Shown here: in pieces, positions 29,274 through 35,975 of the stretch
How positions within the stretch are numbered: position 1 is the stretch's first letter
Layout of the letters: each line of letters starts with the position of its first letter
DNA from: an uncultured Spirochaetaceae bacterium
Lineage (GTDB): Bacteria; Spirochaetota; Spirochaetia; Treponematales; Treponemataceae
DNA length: 35,975 nucleotides
Reading direction: 5' to 3'
Assembly (NCBI GenBank): GCA_902792795.1
Contig: CADBBB010000008.1
Location: 1 to 35,975, forward strand
Notes under the pieces: model-generated
What the model saw: the letters and a program-made list of their open reading frames with translations, nothing else
What the model was told of the DNA's origin: nothing
Database searches by the model: none
Position numbers and translations under genes: made by a program

Positions 29274-30476
29274 TCATCCCGCCTTAATGGTCTTCTTGTT
29301 TTTGTACATTTCCTTGTCCGCGCGGTCAAATATTTCGGCGACAAGCGTGTCTTTTTTAGGAAGATATTCAGCCATTCCCGAAGCGAGAACCGGCCCAAAT
29401 CCAGAACGGTGATTCTCCAAGACTTGGGCGCGCAAACTTTTCATAAGCGATTCTTTGTTTACGTAATCGCTTCCTCTCAAGAACACGACAAGGCCAAAAG
29501 GAAGGTAATCCATTCCGTTGTCGATATTCGCCTGCACCGACCGCTCAAGTTCGTTATACGCCGTCTTGTTTTTAACGCCAGTCAATTCGTCGCGGCGCGC
29601 AAGCTCTTTCTCGATGTTCAGCGCCTTGAGATGTTGTTTTTCGCGTTTGATTTCTTCGTCAATGTTTTCGACGCCTATGATATAGTGGCTTCCGTCGTCG
29701 GTCTTTTGAACAGTCATTCTGACATAGTGAGTTTTCCCAGAAGCAACGATGCGATAATCCAAACCGCAGTTTTTTTGGCTCGCAAGGGCGCTGATCAAAT
29801 GGTCTTTGTCAAGGAAGTCGCCCACAAGGTCGCGGTCGCCTTTATGAACAACTTTTGGAATGTCATTTTGCAAGTCCGCGAAAAAATCATCGCCTGATTT
29901 TTTCGCGTCCAACTTGCCGTAAATGTTTCTGCATTCGTAGCTGATATAACTTGCGTCTTTTGCGTCAACGTAATATATCACGTCGTAATTGGCCGCCAAC
30001 GCTTCCGCAATCTGCGTGAACGTGACGCGCTTCTTTTGATCTTCGCGCCGCGCGCTCTTGTATATCTCTTTTTCCTTTCGTTCCCTAGCCTCAACAAATG
30101 AGTGGATGACGCAGATTCCAACAATCAAACCCATGGCATAAATTGGGTGTTGCGGCTGGAGAATTTGCCAAACCGAAAACAATTCCATCACAATACAAGT
30201 GAGCCCTACAGCGACATGCCGCGACCTTTGTTCGCCGCTCAATTTGCGCCCCGCGTAGAGCGTGTATATTGAAGCCGCCACATAAAGGACAATTTGAAAA
30301 ACAAACGCTAAGTGCCTGCCAGGGCCTGTGACATATTCATGCCGCTCGTCAAAAGAAAAAATGCAGGGATGAAAAAAATTAATCGCCAAACACACAAGGG
30401 CAAGCGTGAACAATGACCACACCGAGCCAAGCAGAATCTTGCCCCTAAGACCGCGCTGGTTCAAATAAGAAAGCAC
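29274..30476 (-). CDS. Membrane PAS-GGDEF protein lacking the GGDEF active site
   Basis: 400 residues with a GTG start at 30476. Six or so hydrophobic segments (residues about 12-140), then a PAS-like sensor domain (about 160-280). The GGDEF domain starts normally with ARRDELTGVKNKTAYNELER, but after LPFGLVVF it jumps to LRGSDYVNKESL and ends FDRADKEMYKNKK. Intact domains have about 45-50 more residues here, including GG(D/E)EF and the inhibitory site; relatives read GGDEFVVxLxGxDY. The joint is the VVF-coding GTCGTGTTC (29481-29489), which could occur on both sides. Without GGDEF it cannot make cyclic-di-GMP; it might still act as a sensor. Confidence 0.8.
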   Translation of the reverse strand: MLSYLNQRGLRGKILLGSVWSLFTLALVCLAINFFHPCIFSFDERHEYVTGPGRHLAFVFQIVLYVAASIYTLYAGRKLSGEQRSRHVAVGLTCIVMELFSVWQILQPQHPIYAMGLIVGICVIHSFVEARERKEKEIYKSARREDQKKRVTFTQIAEALAANYDVIYYVDAKDASYISYECRNIYGKLDAKKSGDDFFADLQNDIPKVVHKGDRDLVGDFLDKDHLISALASQKNCGLDYRIVASGKTHYVRMTVQKTDDGSHYIIGVENIDEEIKREKQHLKALNIEKELARRDELTGVKNKTAYNELERSVQANIDNGMDYLPFGLVVFLRGSDYVNKESLMKSLRAQVLENHRSGFGPVLASGMAEYLPKKDTLVAEIFDRADKEMYKNKKTIKAG

Positions 30477-30537
30477 ATAACGAATCCACGCCGCCTATAT
30501 ACATTCCCCGCAAAAATATGCTATACTATTATGATAG

Positions 30538-31575
30538 ATGAAAAAGAAGGTTTTTTGGGCGCTTTTTACGTTGTGCCTTTCGATATTGACAATTTACGCG
30601 CTCTTTCATAACGGCGGCCTTTCCGTCGCAGAACTTTTTCAAAAGATAAAGGACGCGTCGCCGGCTTGGTTCATTCCGGCCGCGCTTTGCATGCTGGGTT
30701 TCATCTTTTTTGAAGGCCGCTCCCTTGTTTTGATATTGCGAACCTTGGGCTATCCCGCAAAAAAGCGCCGGGGCTTTCTTTACGCGTCGGCCGACATTTT
30801 CTTTTCTTCGATAACTCCGTCGGCGACCGGCGGCCAACCGGCCAGCGCATACTTCATGCACAAGGACGGAATCTCAGGCGTGGCGGTGACGGTCGCCTTG
30901 ATTTTGAACTTAACGATGTACACGCTGGCCATAATCACCTTGGGCATTCTTTCGCTCGTGTTTTTTCCGAGCGTATTCATGGAATTCGCGTTCCCCTGCA
31001 AAATCATGATTCTCATAGGAATCGCGATGATGACCATGCTGACAACATTTTTCATTCTCCTGTTGAAAAAGCAAGTCATCCTTTTAAAATTTTGCAATGT
31101 CATAATTTCCATCATGGAAAAATTCAAGTTCAAGAGCGCGGCCGAAAAATTTAGGCGCAAAGTGGATTCCATGATGGAAAAATACAAGGAATGCGTCGTA
31201 ACGCTTGCCGGAAAAAAGGGCCTCTTGGCAAAAACATACTTGCTGAATCTTTTGCAACGCGCCTCGCAAATTTTGGTGACGGTCTTTTGCTACTACGCGA
31301 TGCACGGAAACATTCCAAAAGGAATAAAAGTTTTCGCCATCCAGACTTATGTCGTCATGGGCTCCAACTTCATTCCCGTCCCGGGAGCTGTCGGCATTTC
31401 GGAATTCCTAATGTGCTTTGGCTACGCGGGCTTGATTGGCGAAGAGGCGTCATATTCGCTGGCCCTCTTGAGCCGCGGAATTTCATTTTACACCTGTAGC
31501 ATAATTAGCATTTTTACGGTAATATTAGGCTTTATACTGCTTCAACGAAACAAGAGCAAAGAGGAAATTTTATGA
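30538..31575 (+). CDS. LPG_synthase_TM / YbhN-like flippase-domain membrane protein
   Basis: 345 residues with about eight hydrophobic segments and no soluble transferase domain. Conserved parts of the LPG_synthase_TM (UPF0104) family: FFEGRSLVLILRTLGYP, SSITPSATGGQPASAYFMHK and SNFIPVPGAVGISEFLM. Without the MprF C-terminal domain such proteins are thought to move lipids across the inner membrane. The next genes make phospholipids, which supports a lipid role. The ATG at 30538 lies ten bases after a TATACT -10 with a poor -35 and has no ribosome site. It overlaps the next gene by four bases. Confidence 0.82.
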   Translation: MKKKVFWALFTLCLSILTIYALFHNGGLSVAELFQKIKDASPAWFIPAALCMLGFIFFEGRSLVLILRTLGYPAKKRRGFLYASADIFFSSITPSATGGQPASAYFMHKDGISGVAVTVALILNLTMYTLAIITLGILSLVFFPSVFMEFAFPCKIMILIGIAMMTMLTTFFILLLKKQVILLKFCNVIISIMEKFKFKSAAEKFRRKVDSMMEKYKECVVTLAGKKGLLAKTYLLNLLQRASQILVTVFCYYAMHGNIPKGIKVFAIQTYVVMGSNFIPVPGAVGISEFLMCFGYAGLIGEEASYSLALLSRGISFYTCSIISIFTVILGFILLQRNKSKEEIL

Positions 31576-32279
31576 TCGGCTTTTACGACTACACTGTGGT
31601 TCTCACATATCTTTCGATGATTTCCGCCTCAACAGGAATCATTCTATGCCTCAACGACATCGGCCACCCATTTGTGGGAATGCTCTTCTTGATGTTCTGC
31701 GGCCTGTGCGACGCTTTTGACGGAAAGGTGGCGCGCACAAAGAAAAACAGAAACGAGCGCATGAAAAAGTTCGGCGTGCAAATAGACTCGCTTTCCGACC
31801 TCGCGGCGTTCGGCATTTTGCCGGCCTGCATCGGAATCGCGATGCTAAGAAGCTCCATCGATTTTTACAACTTCCCGGACGTCATGTTTTTACGCTTGTC
31901 CGACAAGTCCACAATCATTAAAGTCGTCCTCACAGTCATCGCCGTTTTGTACACCCTCGCCGCGATGATCCGCTTGGCCTACTTCAACGTCTTGGAAGAG
32001 GAGCGCCAAAAAACGGAAGACGGCGCCAACAAGACTTACATCGGCCTTCCCGTCACAAGCGCGGCGCTTATTTTTCCGACAATTCTTTTGATTCACATTT
32101 TTTCCAGCGCGGACTTGACGCTTTTGTATTTCATCTTCTTGGCAATCGTGGGCTTTTTGTTCGTCTCCGAAATCCAAGTCAAAAAGCCAACGCTAAAAGC
32201 AGTCTTGATTATGATTGCGATTGGCTTGCTTGAAGCGGGAATCTTGGCATACGTCTTTATCGTGATGAAAAATAAATAA
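31572..32279 (+). CDS. pssA: CDP-diacylglycerol--serine O-phosphatidyltransferase
   Basis: 235 residues, an integral membrane CDP-alcohol phosphatidyltransferase. The signature D-x2-DG-x2-AR-x(n)-G-x3-D-x3-D is seen as CDAFDGKVAR, then FGVQIDSLSD. About six further hydrophobic segments follow. It makes phosphatidylserine from CDP-diacylglycerol and serine, the substrate of the next gene product. The serine specificity is inferred from that neighbour. GAGGAAA precedes the ATG. The stop and the next start share one base (TAATG). Confidence 0.88.
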   Translation: MIGFYDYTVVLTYLSMISASTGIILCLNDIGHPFVGMLFLMFCGLCDAFDGKVARTKKNRNERMKKFGVQIDSLSDLAAFGILPACIGIAMLRSSIDFYNFPDVMFLRLSDKSTIIKVVLTVIAVLYTLAAMIRLAYFNVLEEERQKTEDGANKTYIGLPVTSAALIFPTILLIHIFSSADLTLLYFIFLAIVGFLFVSEIQVKKPTLKAVLIMIAIGLLEAGILAYVFIVMKNK

Positions 32280-33115
32280 TGGACGCGCTGGCTTTTTTAT
32301 ACAAAACAGTTTGCGGCCGCGCTCTTTTAAAGATTCTCACGGCGCGCGCCGTTTCTAAAATTTGCGGCTCCTTTTTGGACTCAAGCCTGTCGCATTTTTT
32401 GATAAAGCCTTTTGTAAAAAAGAACAACATCAACCTTGAAGAATACCAAATAGAAGGAATAAAAACATTCAACCAATTCTTCAGGCGAAAAATCAAGGAC
32501 GGCGCGCGGCAGTTTTCCGCCGACCCAAACGTTTTATGCTCGCCCTGCGACGGCCTCCTAAGCGTTTGGAAAATCGAGCGCGGCGCGGTCATCCCCGTAA
32601 AGCAATCGCAATACACAATTTCTTCGCTGTTAAGAGACGACGAGCTCGCGCAAGAATACGACGGAGGCCTTTGCCTTGTCTTCCGCCTATGCGTGGACAA
32701 CTACCACCGCTACGCTTACGCCGAAAGAGGAAAGAAAGGCCCAAACATTTTTATCCCGGGCGTCTTGCACACCGTCCGCCCAATAGCGCTTGAGGCGCGG
32801 CCTGTCTTTGTAGAAAATTGCAGGGAATGGACAACGATAGAAAGCGGCGCCTTTGGAAAAATCATCCAAATGGAAGTTGGCGCGATGCTTGTCGGACGGA
32901 TTGTAAACCACGAAGGAGAAGGCTTTGCCGAGCGCGGAAAGGAAAAAGGATATTTTGAGTACGGCGGCTCGACAATCATTTTGCTATTAAAAAAAGGCGC
33001 CGCGCGAATCAACAAAGAGATTTTGCAAAACTCAAGCGCCGGAATCGAAACGCCGGTAAAGATGGGCAGCCAAATTGGCCGCTCAATCGGAAGCGCGCCG
33101 GCCGCGAAAAAATAG
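32279..33115 (+). CDS. psd: Phosphatidylserine decarboxylase proenzyme
   Basis: 278 residues. The N-terminal helices with TFNQFFRRKI, SPCDGLLSVW, LCLVFRLCVDNYHRYAYAER with the DxxHxH-like region, VGAMLVGRIV and the self-cleavage site YFEYGGSTIILLL, where the Ser of GGST (LGST in many relatives) becomes the pyruvoyl group. It decarboxylates phosphatidylserine to phosphatidylethanolamine at the membrane. It overlaps pssA by one base; tcdA follows after seven bases, so all four genes form one operon. Confidence 0.92.
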   Translation: MDALAFLYKTVCGRALLKILTARAVSKICGSFLDSSLSHFLIKPFVKKNNINLEEYQIEGIKTFNQFFRRKIKDGARQFSADPNVLCSPCDGLLSVWKIERGAVIPVKQSQYTISSLLRDDELAQEYDGGLCLVFRLCVDNYHRYAYAERGKKGPNIFIPGVLHTVRPIALEARPVFVENCREWTTIESGAFGKIIQMEVGAMLVGRIVNHEGEGFAERGKEKGYFEYGGSTIILLLKKGAARINKEILQNSSAGIETPVKMGSQIGRSIGSAPAAKK

Positions 33116-33122
33116 GACTTTT

Positions 33123-33890
33123 ATGGACAGCAATCAATTCGCGCGTACGCGGCTCACGTTCGGAAAAGAGAACATGGAAAAACTCCACAAGGCCAGGGTA
33201 ATTGTTTTTGGCATTGGCGGAGTGGGAAGCTATGCAGTCGAGGCGCTTGTCCGCTCTGGAATCGGCGCGATTGACATTGTTGACGACGACAAAATTTGCC
33301 TTTCAAATTTGAACCGCCAGCTTTACGCGCTCCATTCCACAATCGGAAAAGACAAGGTTGACGTCGCCCAAGAGCGAATCCGCGACATAAACCCCGACTG
33401 CAAGGTTACAAAATGGAAAACTTTTTTCATGCCGGACACCGCAGGCCAATTTGACTTTTCGCAATACGATTATATTGTCGACTGCATCGACACAGTCAAG
33501 GGGAAGCTCGAAATCATTGAGCGCGCGAAGGCGGCCGAAAAGCCTGTCATAAGCTGCATGGGCGCGGGGAACAAGGTTGACCCGGCCAAGCTCAAGGTCG
33601 CCGACATCACGCGCACTTCGGTCTGCCCCCTCGCCCGCGTCATGCGAAACGAACTTAAAAAGCGGCGGATCAAGAGGCTGAAAGTCGTTTTTTCAACCGA
33701 AAGCGCGATTCCTCCAAAGGAAGACGGCGCGGACTTTGAAGACACACCCGCAAGCGAACGCAAGGGCGCTCCAAAAAAGCAGACGCCAGGAAGCAACGCC
33801 TTTGTTCCTCCCGCCGCGGGAATGATGATTGCGGCGGAAGTCATAAAGGATTTGACACAGTTCCATGTGACGGATTTGTTTAGGGAATAA
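33123..33890 (+). CDS. tcdA: tRNA threonylcarbamoyladenosine dehydratase (E1-like)
   Basis: 255 residues. ThiF/MoeB/HesA fold: FARTRLTFGKENMEKLHKAR, ATP-binding VFGIGGVGSYAVEALVRSGI, DIVDDDKICLSNLNRQLYAL, YIVDCIDTVKGKLEII and the typical TcdA block VISCMGAGNKVDPAKLKVAD with ITRTSVCPLARVMR. It cyclises t6A37 of ANN-decoding tRNAs with ATP. CsdL/YgdL is the same protein. The start at 33123 is the ATG; the frame to 33075 would overlap psd. No CsdAE partner is in view. Confidence 0.9.
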   Translation: MDSNQFARTRLTFGKENMEKLHKARVIVFGIGGVGSYAVEALVRSGIGAIDIVDDDKICLSNLNRQLYALHSTIGKDKVDVAQERIRDINPDCKVTKWKTFFMPDTAGQFDFSQYDYIVDCIDTVKGKLEIIERAKAAEKPVISCMGAGNKVDPAKLKVADITRTSVCPLARVMRNELKKRRIKRLKVVFSTESAIPPKEDGADFEDTPASERKGAPKKQTPGSNAFVPPAAGMMIAAEVIKDLTQFHVTDLFRE

Positions 33891-33901
33891 AAATTTATTC
33901 C
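33884..33901. terminator. AT-rich hairpin between tcdA and copA, possible bidirectional terminator
   Basis: GGAATAAA (33884-33891) and TTTATTCC (33894-33901) form a perfect 8-bp stem with a two-base loop in the 12-base space between the convergent genes, overlapping the tcdA stop codon. The stem is weak and no T-run follows on the plus strand. Confidence 0.4.
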
Positions 33902-33902
33902 G

Positions 33903-34106
33903 CTAGCATTTTCCGCAATACTCGTAGCCGGCTTCTTCGACGGCGGCCTTTACAAGCGCTTCGTCAACTTCTTTTGAAGTTTCGATTTCAACCGTTCCCG
34001 TTTCGTGGGAAGGGCTTGCCGACACAACGCCGTCGATCGCTTCAAGAGCCTTCTTTACATGGCCCTCGCAGTGGCCGCACATCATTCCTTTTACATTGAT
34101 TTTCAT
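33903..34106 (-). CDS. Possible internal CopZ-like product from within copA
   Basis: Inside copA, AAGGAGG (34115-34121) lies eight bases before an in-frame ATG at 34106. Translation there would give a free 67-residue HMA protein starting [15 protein letters not shown], the size and shape of the copper chaperone CopZ. Thus one gene may make both the pump with a tethered domain and a soluble chaperone. The ribosome site is one of the best in the window; use of it is inference. Confidence 0.4.
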   Translation of the reverse strand: MKINVKGMMCGHCEGHVKKALEAIDGVVSASPSHETGTVEIETSKEVDEALVKAAVEEAGYEYCGKC

Positions 34107-35975
34107 AGCGATTTCCTCCTTGACATTTCTGTCGCTAAGATTTGATATAAAATTTCCCTTCGCGGGATTTTTCAAAAAGTTGAGTCTGAGCGCGTTTGTC
34201 ACGACGCAAAAGCTGGAAAGACCCATAGCCGCCGCGCCGAACATCGGGTTCAGGCTCCAGCCAAAGGCCGCGACATAACAGCCGGCGGCAAGCGGGATTC
34301 CAATCGCGTTGTAAAAAAACGCCCAAAAAAGATTTTGGCGAATGTTGCGCAAAGTCGCGCGGCCAATTCTAATCGCGGCGGCGACGTCAAGCAAGCCGCT
34401 TTTCATCAAGACCACGTCGGCGGCGTCTATCGCGACGTCAGTTCCCGCGCCGACGGCGATTCCAAGATCCGCCGCTGTCAACGCCGGAGCGTCGTTTATT
34501 CCGTCGCCCACCATCACAACCTTTCCGCTTTTCATAAGCGCGCGGATCGCGGCTTCTTTACCGTCCGGCTTAACAGAAGCGATGACTTCGTCGACGCCGG
34601 CTTGTTTTCCAATCGCGCGGGCTGTAACCTCGTTGTCGCCGGTAATCATCGCGACGCGAAGGCCCATCGATTTCAGCTGTCTTATTGCGGCCGGCGAATC
34701 TCCCTTTATTGTGTCCGCCACGGCGACGGCTCCGAGCAATTTGTTCTCTTGCGCAAAAAGCACCGGCGTCTTTCCTTGCGCGGAAAGCTCGGCGACGGCA
34801 TTTTCCATCGGAGAAATGTCCGCGACCTTCGCGATGTATTCCGCGTTTCCGCCGTAAAGCGCCGCTCCGTCTACGTTCGCCTTGAGGCCGTTTCCTGGAA
34901 CGGCGGCAAAGTCCTTGCTTTCCAAAACTGCCGCGCCCTTTTGCTTTGCGCAAAGCGTTATCGCCTTTGAAATCGGATGCTCGCTCTTGGCTTCGAGCGA
35001 ACAGGCTTTTGAAAGAAGTTCCGCCTCGCTCGCGCCCTCCGCAGGGATTATGTCGGTCACTTTCATAACGCCGTTTGTAATCGTTCCTGTTTTGTCAAGC
35101 GCGACAATTTGAACGCGGCCCGCTTCTTCTAGAGCCGCCGAAGTCTTGAACAAAATGCCGCTCTTGGCGGCGACTCCATTCCCCACCATAATCGCGACAG
35201 GCGTGGCGAGGCCCAAGGCGCAAGGGCAGCTTATCACCAAGACCGAAACGGCGCGCGCGATCGCGTAGCCAAAGGTCTGGCCGACAAAAAGCCATGCCAA
35301 AAGCGTCACGGCCGCAATAGCGATCACCGCGGGAACAAACACGCCCGAAACCTTGTCGGCGATTTTTGCTATCGGCGCTTTTGTCGCCGCCGCGTCGCCA
35401 ACCATGCGGATTATTTCGGAAAGCGTCGTGTCTTGGCCAACCCGCGTCGCGCGGCAAACCATGTAGCCCGAGGCGTTTATGGTTGCCGAAGCCACTTTGT
35501 CGCCGACTTGTTTTTCAACAGGAAGGCTTTCGCCGGTCAAAGCGGATTCGTTCACCGCGCTCGCGCCTTCCGTCACAATTCCGTCAACAGGAATTTTGTC
35601 GCCGGGGCGGACTACGAACAAGTCTCCGACTTTCACGTCTTCAATCGCGACGGAGATTTCTTTTCCGTCAACCAAAAGAACGGCGGTCTCTGGCGCGAGC
35701 TTCATCAAAGCCTTTAGGGCGTTGGTCGTCTTTCCCTTTGACTTGGCCTCAAGCATTTTTCCGACTGTGATTAAAGTCAAAATAGTCGCGGCCGACTCAA
35801 AATAAAATTGGTTCATATAGTAAAGAACCCGCTCATTGTCAGCGTCAACAAGCGCGCCCGTCATCGCAAAAAGCGCGAATACGCTGTAAGCAAACGAGGC
35901 GGCCGCCCCAAGCGCGACAAGACTGTCCATGTTGGGCGCCCTTCGGAACAAAGCCTTAAAGCCGCTTATAAAAAA
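33903..35975 (-). CDS. copA: Copper-translocating P1B-type ATPase with C-terminal heavy-metal domain (N-terminus outside window)
   Basis: About 690 residues to the window edge, where the frame is still open ([20 protein letters not shown]), so the first membrane helices and any N-terminal metal domain are missing. Motifs are intact: TGES in [12 protein letters not shown], the metal-binding CPC in [31 protein letters not shown] and [11 protein letters not shown]. The CPC form fits Cu+ export. After the last helix and [10 protein letters not shown] comes a linker and a C-terminal HMA domain, [17 protein letters not shown], ending in EYCGKC with a second Cys pair. C-terminal HMA fusions are known in CopA proteins of gut bacteria. 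It converges on tcdA. Confidence 0.92.
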   Translation of the reverse strand, partial: FFISGFKALFRRAPNMDSLVALGAAASFAYSVFALFAMTGALVDADNERVLYYMNQFYFESAATILTLITVGKMLEAKSKGKTTNALKALMKLAPETAVLLVDGKEISVAIEDVKVGDLFVVRPGDKIPVDGIVTEGASAVNESALTGESLPVEKQVGDKVASATINASGYMVCRATRVGQDTTLSEIIRMVGDAAATKAPIAKIADKVSGVFVPAVIAIAAVTLLAWLFVGQTFGYAIARAVSVLVISCPCALGLATPVAIMVGNGVAAKSGILFKTSAALEEAGRVQIVALDKTGTITNGVMKVTDIIPAEGASEAELLSKACSLEAKSEHPISKAITLCAKQKGAAVLESKDFAAVPGNGLKANVDGAALYGGNAEYIAKVADISPMENAVAELSAQGKTPVLFAQENKLLGAVAVADTIKGDSPAAIRQLKSMGLRVAMITGDNEVTARAIGKQAGVDEVIASVKPDGKEAAIRALMKSGKVVMVGDGINDAPALTAADLGIAVGAGTDVAIDAADVVLMKSGLLDVAAAIRIGRATLRNIRQNLFWAFFYNAIGIPLAAGCYVAAFGWSLNPMFGAAAMGLSSFCVVTNALRLNFLKNPAKGNFISNLSDRNVKEEIAMKINVKGMMCGHCEGHVKKALEAIDGVVSASPSHETGTVEIETSKEVDEALVKAAVEEAGYEYCGKC

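Noticed and set aside
1..35975. CRISPR arrays, insertion sequences, phage genes, rRNA
   Set aside because: No regularly spaced repeats, transposase or integrase motifs, or ribosomal RNA sequence were seen on either strand.

Overview
The window looks like a chromosomal segment of a host-associated spirochaete, most likely a Treponema. This is an inference from two Treponema-style lipoproteins with relaxed lipoboxes, DUF6273 and DUF2147 proteins, and gene content resembling gut treponemes. No rRNA or marker protein is present to prove it. No integrase, transposase, phage gene or CRISPR array was seen.

Left flank (1-10.4 kb): a HipA-like kinase cut by the window edge and its HTH partner, controlled from a perfect 36-bp palindrome that contains its own promoter; O-acetylhomoserine sulfhydrylase; acetolactate synthase coupled to a large lipoprotein; a DUF6273 lipoprotein; tRNA-Ala(CGC); a membrane LytTR regulator; and a MATE exporter.

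Accessory region (10.4-29.3 kb): a dense run of small single-domain genes. It holds eight intact GNAT acetyltransferases, AAC(3), a maltose-type acetyltransferase, HD, flavodoxin-fold, metallophosphoesterase, YjdF, transglutaminase-like, APH-like kinase, RmlC-like epimerase, MarR with a PNPOx protein, amino-acid racemase, TfoX-N, NUDIX, AraC and glyoxalase genes. Most lie on the plus strand with short gaps. Between and inside them are many collapsed genes in which the first codons of a recognisable family are joined to its last codons, apparently at a few bases of shared sequence. The best case can be proved inside the window: an intact DinB-like gene (10623-11297) carries a 9-bp direct repeat 615 bp apart, and a second copy at 16413 has exactly the product expected from deletion between those repeats. 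RibD-like, CatA-like, alpha/beta-hydrolase, DUF3795, transglutaminase, MFS and GNAT genes look similarly shortened. A GGDEF protein (29274-30476) has lost the stretch that contains the GGDEF motif.

Right flank (30.5-36 kb): a flippase-like membrane protein, phosphatidylserine synthase, phosphatidylserine decarboxylase and TcdA lie in one tightly overlapping operon, giving a phosphatidylethanolamine route. It converges on a copper P-type ATPase whose C-terminal CopZ-like domain has its own strong ribosome binding site.

Regulation: four coding starts (965, 6413, 27286, 28723) lie 6-7 bases after a well-formed -10 box, which implies leaderless mRNAs. Other sites include a MarR-type operator over a consensus promoter, divergent promoters, and a long structured leader before yjdF.
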